Of a stretch of 45,959 nucleotides of DNA, positions 35,016 through 43,034 are shown in pieces. The first letter of the stretch is position 1. Each line of letters opens with the position of its first letter. Source of the DNA: Chloroflexota bacterium. GTDB taxonomy: Bacteria > Chloroflexota > Dormibacteria > Aeolococcales > Aeolococcaceae. Under the pieces are notes generated by a model. The model ran no database searches and was not told the origin of the DNA. It worked only from the letters and a program-made list of their open reading frames with translations. A program made the position numbers and the translations under genes. The DNA is taken from positions 1 through 45,959 of the forward strand of contig VBJV01000022.1 of assembly GCA_005879785.1 (NCBI GenBank). Reading direction: 5' to 3'.

Positions 35016-35903
35016 TCAGAGCGCCGTTGCGTGCACTGCCACCAACTCCCGGCCCGCACACTCGCGCAGTGCGTTGATGCTGCCCGCGTCGGGTCCGGCG
35101 TTTTCTGCGCCGGGGACTTCGAGCAGCCACGGCAAGGCACGCAGGCGCTCGTCGGCGAGCAACAGCCGGAAACCGTCGACGCCGATCTCGCCGTCTCCGA
35201 TGTTGGCGTGGCGGTCGACGTTGCTGCCCAGCTCTCTGCGCGAGTCGTTGGCGTGCACGAGCGCCAGGCGGTCGAAACCGATGAGCCGTTCGAAGTCGCC
35301 GAGCGTGCGAGCGATGCCCGCCGCATCGCGCAGGTCGTAACCGCTGGCAAAGGCGTGCTGCGTGTCGAAACATACGCGCACCTGCTCGGAGGATGCCGCC
35401 TCGACGATGCCGGCGACCTCCTCGAGGCTGCAGCCGACGCAGCCCCCGGAGCCGGCGCTGTTCTCCACCAGCAGCAGGGCTTTCGATGTGCTCCGCTCGA
35501 CCACCTCTCGCAGGGCGGCGCCGATCTGCGCGCGCATCGACGCAAACCCCGCGCCAAGGTGCGAGCCCGGATGGAACACGACACCCACAGCCTCGAGCTG
35601 GTCGGCCAGCTGCATGTAATGGACCAGCGACCCGATCGACTGGCGCAGCAGTGACGCTTTCGGCGATGCCAGGTTGATCAGATAGACCGCGTGCAGGTAG
35701 TGGCCGTGCAGCCCGGCCGCTGCATACTTCTCGCGGTACGCCGCCAGCCGGATGCTGTCGAGGCGCAGCGGTGCCCACGTCTGAGCGGGAGTTGGATGCG
35801 TCTGGAACACCTCGGCGCCGATCGCCATCGCGTTGTCCACCGCCCTGTCGATGCCTCCGCGCGCGGAGACGTGCGCGCCGATCAGCGGCTCGCTGCGACT
35901 CAT
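35016..35903 (-). CDS. nfo: Endonuclease IV (AP endonuclease)
   Basis: IGAHVSARGGIDRAVDNAMAIGAEVFQTHP; VVFHPGSHLGAG; LLVENSAGSGGCVG; VCFDTQHAFASGYDL; HANDSRRELGSNVDRHANIGDGEIG. Confidence 0.93.
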   Translation of the reverse strand: MSRSEPLIGAHVSARGGIDRAVDNAMAIGAEVFQTHPTPAQTWAPLRLDSIRLAAYREKYAAAGLHGHYLHAVYLINLASPKASLLRQSIGSLVHYMQLADQLEAVGVVFHPGSHLGAGFASMRAQIGAALREVVERSTSKALLLVENSAGSGGCVGCSLEEVAGIVEAASSEQVRVCFDTQHAFASGYDLRDAAGIARTLGDFERLIGFDRLALVHANDSRRELGSNVDRHANIGDGEIGVDGFRLLLADERLRALPWLLEVPGAENAGPDAGSINALRECAGRELVAVHATAL

Positions 35904-36799
35904 CGCCCCAGGAACGGGATCCCGTACGTCTCCGGCTGCGCGCCAACCGAAGCGGACCACACTTCAGCGATCGCGTCGGGTGTCCACCCACCGTCGCGGA
36001 ACGCGACCGCGACCTCCTTGGGATGCGCCCACAGCGAGAGCTTGTCGCCGCCGAGGCCGATGCACTGTCCGGTGATCTCCGCCGCTGCATCGGAGCAGAG
36101 AAACACCAGCAGCGGCGCGACATCCTCGGCTGTGCCCATGCCCATCTGCTTGCGAACCATGTCCGGCAGCGGCTCCCCTCGCTCTGCAGCCTCGACCAGC
36201 GGTGCCATGCCGGGGATGGTCGAGATCATGCGGGTGATCGCGTTGGGCACGATGGCGTTGACGGTGATGCGGTTCTTGGCGCACTCCATCGCCCAGGTAC
36301 GCGCGAACGACGCGATGCCCGCCTTGGCCGCCGAGTAGTTCGTCTGCCCGAAATTGCCGCGCTGCCCGGCGATCGATGACACCACCACGATGCGACCGCC
36401 CTCATCCTGCTCGCGCAGGCGCCGCACCGCGGCGCGCGCGCACGTGAACGTGCCGCGCAGGTGCGTCTCGATGACGGCGTCGAACTCCTCGTCGCTCATG
36501 TTCCAGAGCACGCGGTCCCGGAGAATGCCGGCGTTGGGACACATGATGTCGAGGCGCCCGAACGCCTCCACCGCGCGGGCCACCAGGCTGTCCGCGGCCT
36601 CGGTCGAGCCGACCGCGCACACCTCTGCGGCAGCGCGGCCTCCCGCCGCGCCGATATCGTCGACGGTCTGCTGCGCGACGTCCGCGTCGATGTCGTTGAC
36701 GACGACCGCGCAGCCGGCCTCGGCAAGCGCGCGTGCGTAGGCGCGACCGATGCCGCGGCCGCTGCCGGTGACCACCGCGACCTTGCCGTCGAGCCTCAC
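35900..36799 (-). CDS. Short-chain dehydrogenase/reductase (3-oxoacyl-ACP reductase-like)
   Basis: VAVVTGSGRGIGRAYARALAEAG; PNAGILRD; VVVSSIAGQRGNFGQTNYSAAKAGIASF; TAGGGT + 6 nt before GTG. Confidence 0.92.
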   Translation of the reverse strand: MRLDGKVAVVTGSGRGIGRAYARALAEAGCAVVVNDIDADVAQQTVDDIGAAGGRAAAEVCAVGSTEAADSLVARAVEAFGRLDIMCPNAGILRDRVLWNMSDEEFDAVIETHLRGTFTCARAAVRRLREQDEGGRIVVVSSIAGQRGNFGQTNYSAAKAGIASFARTWAMECAKNRITVNAIVPNAITRMISTIPGMAPLVEAAERGEPLPDMVRKQMGMGTAEDVAPLLVFLCSDAAAEITGQCIGLGGDKLSLWAHPKEVAVAFRDGGWTPDAIAEVWSASVGAQPETYGIPFLGR

Positions 36800-36848
36800 G
36801 CGCGAACCCTACACGCGGGGGGACGCCCCTCGCGTTCCCCCGTCGCCG

Positions 36849-37701
36849 CTACGCAGCCCATGCGAACCGGATGTCGGCGTGCTCCTCGACTGCTGCGTAG
36901 CCGATCTGGCGGTAGATGGCGTTGGAGACCGGGTTGGTGGCCTCCGTGTAGAGCATGCAGCGGCTGACCTGCGGCAGACGCAGGGCGGCAGTGCTGACCT
37001 CCGCCACGAGCCGGCGCGCGTAGCCGCGCAGCCGCTGCTCCGGCGGCGTGTACACGCCCCCGATGCGCACCACGCCGGCGAGCGGCACGGTGTGATTGGC
37101 CATCGAGACCGGCGTCGCGTCCACCTCCCAGAGGTCGTACTCACCCGACTCGATCCGGACGGGCGCCGCGGACGCCTCGGCTTCGGCGCCCGGCATGTCG
37201 AGCTCCGCAGCGAACGCGCGCAGCCAGGTGGCGACCAGCTGCGCGTCCCGCGCTTCAGCGCGCCTCGACGCGCCGTCCGGGTGCGACACATCACGCACCG
37301 AGCGCAGCTCGTGCAGGAGCAGCACGCGGGGCTCCCCGCGGTCGACGTGCAGCGCGGCGCCGAGGAGCACCGGTGACCCCGTCAAGGCGCCATCCTCGTC
37401 CGCGTGCGTCAGCCGCCACGCGATCGACGAAGGCCGGGATGGCGGCTGCGGGAAGTGACGAGACCAGAAGACTCCACGGCGGCGTGCACAGGGCGGCTCC
37501 CACCACCCGGTCGCCATCGGTGACCCACCAGTAGCTGGGCGACGATCGCCAGGCCCCTGTGCCCTGCCGCCCGATCTCGATGATCGAGCGCAGCACATTG
37601 CGCCGGCTTGGCTCCGCTTCGAGAAACGGGATGACTGCTGCGGCATACGTTTCCAGGTCTTCGCTCTGATGCACGCCCAGGTTCAGGGCGGCCTCAGCCA
37701 C
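36849..37701 (-). pseudogene. GNAT N-acetyltransferase split by frameshift/deletion near 37375-37400
   Basis: N-terminal frame VAEAALNLGVHQSEDLETYAAAVIPFLEAEPSRRNVLRSIIE...SYWWVTDGDRVVGAALCTPP...RGWRLDGVTG; C-terminal frame EPRVLLLHELRSVRD...VRIGGVYTPPEQRLRGYARRLVAEVS...LYTEATNPVSNAIYRQIGYAAVEEHADIRF. Confidence 0.75.
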
Positions 37702-38683
37702 CGATGTGCCCGCCGGTGACCAGCTGCGCGACCACATAGCCGACCCAGGGCACGAATGCGAGCGACAGCGCGGCGCCGTGCGCGCGACCACGCCACAGCA
37801 GCGCGAGCAGCCCGGCGGCCGTGGCCAGGGTGAGCGACCCGCTCACGATGCCCGCGGCCCCGGGACGCCATGTGGTGAACACGACGCCTATGAACGACAG
37901 CACGCATGACTGGAACGTGGCCGATCCGGCGACATTGCCGAAGGCCAGCGTGTCATCGCGGCTGCGCACCCACAGCACGCCGTTGAGGGTCTCCGGCAGC
38001 TCTGTTGCCATCGGCACAACCACGAGCGCGAGCAGCAGCGGCGAGACGTGAATCGCCTTTGCCGCCTCGCTGAGCGCCTCCACGAACAGCTGCGAGCCGA
38101 GCACGAGCAGGCCGACAGCGATGAGGAGCTGCACGGTGATGAACGCCGCGTGCGGCTGTCCAGGGCGCCAGCGGACGATGTGCAGCGGCTCCGGCATCTC
38201 CTCGGCGGGCGAGCCGGTGCGCAACGTGGCGAAGACGTACCCGCCGTAGATGGCGAGCAGAGCTGCCCCGCCGGCGATCCGTGCGGTGTGCGGGAGCAGC
38301 GCGCAGAGCAGCGCGAGCGTGAATGCGCAGATGAACACACCGAGGTCGCGTCGTGCCTGCTGCCGTGCCAGCTCCAGGTGGCGCGCGCCACGTCGTGCGA
38401 GCACGGCGAGACCCGTGATGCCGGTGCCCAGCGTGAGCAGCAGGAAGGGCGCACCGAAGACCGCGCCGATGGCCACCGAGTCGGAGGACTCCGATTGCGT
38501 GGCCAGGGCCACGATGGGCACCACGGTCTCGGGCAGCGAGGTGCCGAACGCGGCCAGCAGGCTGCCGGTCGCCCCGCTGCCGAGGCGCATGCGGAAGCCC
38601 GCCCATTCGACCGCGTTGGTGAACAGCTCGGAGGCGATGACCAGGATCACCGCGCTGCCGGCGAACAGGAGGGCGACCGTCAC
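37694..38683 (-). CDS. Sodium/calcium exchanger family membrane protein
   Basis: Two repeats: GSLLAAFGTSLPETVVPIVA and LLALVVVPMATELPETLNGVLWVR; multiple TMs. Confidence 0.88.
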   Translation of the reverse strand: MTVALLFAGSAVILVIASELFTNAVEWAGFRMRLGSGATGSLLAAFGTSLPETVVPIVALATQSESSDSVAIGAVFGAPFLLLTLGTGITGLAVLARRGARHLELARQQARRDLGVFICAFTLALLCALLPHTARIAGGAALLAIYGGYVFATLRTGSPAEEMPEPLHIVRWRPGQPHAAFITVQLLIAVGLLVLGSQLFVEALSEAAKAIHVSPLLLALVVVPMATELPETLNGVLWVRSRDDTLAFGNVAGSATFQSCVLSFIGVVFTTWRPGAAGIVSGSLTLATAAGLLALLWRGRAHGAALSLAFVPWVGYVVAQLVTGGHIGG

Positions 38684-39198
38684 CGCAGCTTCGCCAGCAA
38701 CCGCTCCATCGGGGCGCGCAACCATGCTGAGCCGAATGCCGCGACGTGCACGAGCGTGACCGGTTGCACGCGATGCACCGGGTCCGCACCACGAGCGCTG
38801 GCGAGCGCGTCGGTGACTCGCTGTGCGATCCATGGAAACGCCGTGCGAGGCACCTGGCGCTCGGTCACCCGCCGGGTCATCAAGCCCTCGATGCTGCGCC
38901 GGCGGCGTCCGCCGATGACCTCGCCGCGATACAGCACATCGCCCGACGACCGCAGCCCGTCCCACGTGTAGACGCCAACCAAGCCGACGATGCGGATGCG
39001 CAGGCCGGTTTCCTCCTCCGCCTCGCGCGCTGCCGTGACCGCCGGTTCCTCGCCGTCCTCGCAGTGACCGCCGGGCATCTCCCAGCCGGGAGGCCAGGGG
39101 CGCAGCTGCACGAGGACCGTGCCCGCCTCCACGATGGCCACCTGCGCGCCGTCCACAGGCCAGCCGACGCCATCGACCTCGACGAGCGGTCGCTTCAT
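38680..39198 (-). CDS. NUDIX hydrolase
   Basis: Nudix box GHCEDGEEPAVTAAREAEEETGL. Confidence 0.92.
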   Translation of the reverse strand: MKRPLVEVDGVGWPVDGAQVAIVEAGTVLVQLRPWPPGWEMPGGHCEDGEEPAVTAAREAEEETGLRIRIVGLVGVYTWDGLRSSGDVLYRGEVIGGRRRRSIEGLMTRRVTERQVPRTAFPWIAQRVTDALASARGADPVHRVQPVTLVHVAAFGSAWLRAPMERLLAKLR

Positions 39199-39932
39199 CC
39201 GAACAGCGTGAAGACGTTGGGCAGTGGCAGGAACAGCGGGGTCACCCCGGGCTCGACCGCATGTGAGTAGAGCTGACCAGCCAGCCCCACGGTGACGGAA
39301 GACAGTGGATTGATGACGCCGTGCGTCGTCTGGGGGAGCAGCACGACGACGATGATGACCGCCGCGTACAGAACGAAGCGCTGATTCTCCATCCAGAGAA
39401 ACGCGCGAGGCGCCCGCGTGAACAGCGCGCTGCGCAGCACCGCGTAGCCATCGAGTCCGGGCAGGGGCAGAGCGTTGAAGACGAAGAGCGCCACGTTGAC
39501 GAGGAATCCCTCCAGCAGGAGGCCGACCAGGATGCCCTGTGCGGTGAACTGAGCGAGGATCAGGAACCCGTCGACGTTGATCCCCGAGGCCAGCACCTCG
39601 ACGCGCAGCGCGATCGCGAAGGCCGCCGCCACCGCGAGATTGGCGAGGGGTCCTGCGACGGCGATCGCGGCACGCTGGGTGTTTCGCCGCACGTGGAGCG
39701 GATCCGGTGACACGGGCTTGCTCCAGCCGATCCCGGCGATCAGCAGGGCCGAGGTGCCGAACGGATCCAGGTGGCGGCGCGGGTCGAGCGTGAGCAGCCG
39801 GCTTCGGCGCGGGGTGGGGTCGCCGCAGCGCATGGCCACGGCGGCATGCGCGAGCTCGTGCAGGACGGACCCGATGACCAGGCCGGGCAGCACGTAGAGA
39901 ACGACCGCGACGTACGCACCGGGGCCGCTCAC
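39195..39932 (-). CDS. Site-2 protease (M50) family membrane metalloprotease
   Basis: GSVLHELAHAAVAMRCGD; FNALPLPGLDGYAVLRS; several TMs. Confidence 0.9.
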   Translation of the reverse strand: MSGPGAYVAVVLYVLPGLVIGSVLHELAHAAVAMRCGDPTPRRSRLLTLDPRRHLDPFGTSALLIAGIGWSKPVSPDPLHVRRNTQRAAIAVAGPLANLAVAAAFAIALRVEVLASGINVDGFLILAQFTAQGILVGLLLEGFLVNVALFVFNALPLPGLDGYAVLRSALFTRAPRAFLWMENQRFVLYAAVIIVVVLLPQTTHGVINPLSSVTVGLAGQLYSHAVEPGVTPLFLPLPNVFTLFG

Positions 39933-39962
39933 GCGGCAGTGCCGGCCGGGCTCGTCAGCGCG

Positions 39963-40214
39963 TCACTCGAGGTCGACGCGCGACGGGCGCCGGGGCGCGG
40001 TGCGGGTGGCGCGCCGGCGTGCTCGCGACGGTGTCGGAGCGCCTCGCCGTGCGTTGTGCTCGAGGGTGAGCGCGAACGCCAGCAGCAGTTCGCGCTGCGC
40101 GTTGCTCAGGTGCTTCTGCGCCTCGGGCGGCACCATCTCATTGAGAGACGCTCCAAGCAGGCGCCCGGCATCCTCGACGAGCTTGACCGGGCAGCCCCGG
40201 CATGCCTCGCTCAC
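39963..40214 (-). CDS. Small protein with CxxC and basic tail, unknown function
   Basis: GTGA overlap with the ArsA-like stop; MSEACRGCPVKLVEDAGRLLGASLNEMVPPEAQKHLSNAQRELLLAFALTLEH.... Confidence 0.6.
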   Translation of the reverse strand: MSEACRGCPVKLVEDAGRLLGASLNEMVPPEAQKHLSNAQRELLLAFALTLEHNARRGAPTPSRARRRATRTAPRRPSRVDLE

Positions 40215-41371
40215 GCGCGCGCATCCGCGAAGGTGACTGACAGCGTCCCGGACTCGAGGCGGCCGTGGGTGACCTTCTTACCGTTGAGCACACGCGGCAG
40301 CGAGATCTCGCGCTTGTAGGGTCCGACCGTCACGAAGAGCTGCCCCTCGCGATGCGTGATGTCGACGTGCTGCTTGTCCACGAATGGCAGCAGCAGCGAG
40401 AGCGTGTACGAATCGCCGACCTTGCGCAGGCGCTGAGCCACCGCCCGATAGTAGATCTGCGACGGGTCGCCACTGCCGTACATCGACTCGGCCATCTCCT
40501 CGAGCGAGGCGAGCCCCACGATCTCGTGGTCGAACAGCTTGGTGCGCACGATGGGCACCGGAGAGAAGGCACTCTCGACGACCTCGGAGTGCTTCCATGC
40601 CGCGAAGTAGCTGTCGGTCACCTCCGGCGGCAGGACGCGATTCACCACCACGAGATCGGTCAGGTAATCGTACAGGGCGAGGTACGTGTAGGCGCGCTGC
40701 GCCTCCTTCACGACCATCTTCTCCAGGTTGAGCACCAGCCGGACGGTGCACGTCTTGGGATCGCCCAGGATCTTCTTCATGCCCTCCAGGTCGATGAGCA
40801 GATCGCGCACGTGAGCGAAGATGTCGTCACCGGGGAGCGGGATCTTGGTGAAGGGTTGCACGACCGGGCGCGCCACCTTGGCGATGGTGCGCTGGATGGG
40901 AAATATCTTGTCCAGATACCAGCGGGCCACGTCGGGAAACGCAAGCAGCTGGAGCGTCTCCCCGGTGGGCGCGCAGTCGACGATCAGCACGTCGAAGCGG
41001 CCTTCGCGCTTGTGGTGCTTGACCCACATGAGGCTGGCCACCTCCTCCATGCCCGGCGGTGATGCCAGCTCCTCCGCGACGATGTCGTCGACGCCCTCCT
41101 GGGAGGCGAACAGCGCGGTCAGGTAACCGTGGATGCGCTCCCAGTGGTTCTCCAGCTCGTGGAGCGCATTGACCTCCTGGGCCCAGAGATTCGGCCCGAT
41201 CTCCGTTGGAAATTCGCCCACCTCCACGTCCAGGCTGTCACCAAGGCTGTGCGCGGCGTCGGTGCTGATGACCAGGGTCCGGTAACCGAGGCCGGCGCAG
41301 CGCACCGCGGTCGCGGCTGCGACCGTGGTCTTGCCGACCCCTCCCTTGCCGGTGTAGAGGATTACTCGCAT
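40211..41371 (-). CDS. ArsA/Get3-family ATPase with C-terminal Hsp20-like domain
   Basis: YTGKGGVGKTTVAAA; STDAAHSLGDSLD; IVDCAPTGETLQLLAFP; C-terminal VDKQHVDITHREGQLFVTVGPYKREISLPRVLNGKKVTHGRLESGTLSVTF. Confidence 0.93.
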   Translation of the reverse strand: MRVILYTGKGGVGKTTVAAATAVRCAGLGYRTLVISTDAAHSLGDSLDVEVGEFPTEIGPNLWAQEVNALHELENHWERIHGYLTALFASQEGVDDIVAEELASPPGMEEVASLMWVKHHKREGRFDVLIVDCAPTGETLQLLAFPDVARWYLDKIFPIQRTIAKVARPVVQPFTKIPLPGDDIFAHVRDLLIDLEGMKKILGDPKTCTVRLVLNLEKMVVKEAQRAYTYLALYDYLTDLVVVNRVLPPEVTDSYFAAWKHSEVVESAFSPVPIVRTKLFDHEIVGLASLEEMAESMYGSGDPSQIYYRAVAQRLRKVGDSYTLSLLLPFVDKQHVDITHREGQLFVTVGPYKREISLPRVLNGKKVTHGRLESGTLSVTFADARA

Positions 41372-41384
41372 CGACCCGGGCGCA

Positions 41385-41819
41385 CTACGTCACCACGTGA
41401 CTGACGATGAGCGCGGCCACGATGATGAGCACGACCATGAGCGCGGCCATGACGCCGACGCGACGCAGGTCGGAAGGGACGTAGGGGACGCGGTCGAATG
41501 GGATGGCAGCATCCTCGCTCTCGAGCGGCTGGAACATGGCCGCTGCATTGGCAGGGCCTCGACCCGGGCGCGCCGCTGGGCGCGCGCCGCTCGCCACCGG
41601 GCTGACCCGCTCGATGCGCCGGCGCGTGCCCGCCGCCGCCGAGCTGACAGCAGGCGCGGCTTCAACGCGCGCCGCGCTCTCGTCGAGCGCGGTCACGGCT
41701 TCGTGCACAGGCCGCCCCGGCGCAGGCGTCCGCGCCTGCAAGCCCGTCGAGCCGGGCGAGGATGCCGCGGGGCGGCGCGCTGCGGCACGCTGCTTCTGCC
41801 TGCGTGTTTTCTTCGCCAT
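41385..41819 (-). CDS. C-terminally tail-anchored membrane protein, unknown function
   Basis: Basic, low-complexity N-terminus; single TM at the extreme C-terminus: DLRRVGVMAALMVVLIIVAALIVSHVVT-stop. Confidence 0.7.
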   Translation of the reverse strand: MAKKTRRQKQRAAARRPAASSPGSTGLQARTPAPGRPVHEAVTALDESAARVEAAPAVSSAAAGTRRRIERVSPVASGARPAARPGRGPANAAAMFQPLESEDAAIPFDRVPYVPSDLRRVGVMAALMVVLIIVAALIVSHVVT

Positions 41820-41969
41820 GGGCTAGCAACGAAGATACAGGCAGCGGGCGACCGGATGAGAACGGCCGCACCTGGAGCGTGTGGCCGGAGCGGTGGCAGG
41901 GCCCGGCGCCCGCTGCCCGAGTGGCCTTGGATGCGGGGGTGCAGCCCAACATCTTGTGGCTTGCGCGGG

Positions 41970-41997
41970 ATAGTAGCACATCATGATGTGGTGTCAA
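41970..41997 (-). promoter_or_regulatory. Sigma70-type promoter TTGACA-N16-TACTAT with palindromic operator CACATCATGATGTG (41977-41990) in the spacer
   Basis: Read on the minus strand TTGACACCACATCATGATGTGCTACTAT; the 14-mer is a perfect palindrome. Confidence 0.7.
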
Positions 41998-42917
41998 CTA
42001 CCCCTCGGGGCGGACGATGAGGGCTCGGCGCCGGCCCGCCCGCCGGTCACGGTCGTGCGGGCAAGCAACACGGCCGCCGCCAAGACCAGGGCTCCGCCGA
42101 CCCACCGCCAGGCTGCCAGTGATTCACCGACGAATGCCATGGCCAGCAGGGCGGTCGTCGCCGGTTCGAGCGTGCTGATGGTGGCGGCCAGGGAGGGGCC
42201 GACGCGGCGCAGACCGGCAAGGAAGGCCGTCGCCGCCAGCATCGTCGGAATCACGGCCAGGCCTGCGACGACCAGCCAGCCCGACGGCTGGAAGGGTCGC
42301 AGCTGCCCGGTGAGCCCTCCGGCGATCGCGAAGACGCAGGCTGCCACGGCCGCGATGCCCGCGGTCGCGGCGACGGGATCGACGCTGCGCAGCAGGACGC
42401 TGCCGGACAGGATGTACGTCGAATACACCAGCGCCGAGCCTAGGCCGAGGACGACTCCTGCAGGGTCGAGCCGGCCGGCTCCGACGAACGGGTTGACGAT
42501 GAGCACGATCCCCGCCATCGCGCCTGCCAGCGCGGCAACGCGAAGCGGCGACAACGCCTCGCCGAACAGCATTCGCGCGGCCACCGTGACGATGACCGGA
42601 TACGTGTACAGCAGGACGCTCGTCACCGCGGCGGGAACGCTGCGCAGGCTGCCGAAGTAGCACGCGGCCTGGCCTGCATAGAGGAGGCCCATGAGGGCGA
42701 CGGCCGCCGCACTGCGCAGCGATGGCACGCGCAGCCGCCGGCCGGCGCTGAGGCCGGCGATGAGCAGGACCGCCGCCACACCGAACCGCAGCGCCAGCAG
42801 CAGCGGCAAAGTGAGTCCCGCCCGGGCACCGAGCTTGCCGAACACTCCCAGCGTCCCGAAGGCGATGGCAGACAGGGCGACGAGAAAAAGGCCCGACGAC
42901 ATCGACCGACCCGTCAT
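41994..42917 (-). CDS. EamA/DMT family transporter
   Basis: About 10 TMs; LSAIAFGTLGVFGKLGARAGL, second repeat ALVYSTYILSGSVLLRSVDP, LEPATTALLAMAFVGESLAAWRWVGGALVLAAAVL. Confidence 0.9.
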   Translation of the reverse strand: MTGRSMSSGLFLVALSAIAFGTLGVFGKLGARAGLTLPLLLALRFGVAAVLLIAGLSAGRRLRVPSLRSAAAVALMGLLYAGQAACYFGSLRSVPAAVTSVLLYTYPVIVTVAARMLFGEALSPLRVAALAGAMAGIVLIVNPFVGAGRLDPAGVVLGLGSALVYSTYILSGSVLLRSVDPVAATAGIAAVAACVFAIAGGLTGQLRPFQPSGWLVVAGLAVIPTMLAATAFLAGLRRVGPSLAATISTLEPATTALLAMAFVGESLAAWRWVGGALVLAAAVLLARTTVTGGRAGAEPSSSAPRGS

Positions 42918-43034
42918 GCGTTGGCGCGACTCCGTCTGTTACGGCTGCGAGTGTTGCTGTGACGAGGCGGTCTCTGCCTCGAGCCCCTCGACACGCCGGT
43001 GCTACATCAGGGCAAGCCGGCGACCCGGCTCGAT

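Noticed and set aside
40211-41371. Arsenite-resistance ArsA annotation
   Set aside because: No arsenic genes nearby, no obvious metal-binding Cys cluster, and an Hsp20-like C-terminal domain; the Get3-like label is safer.
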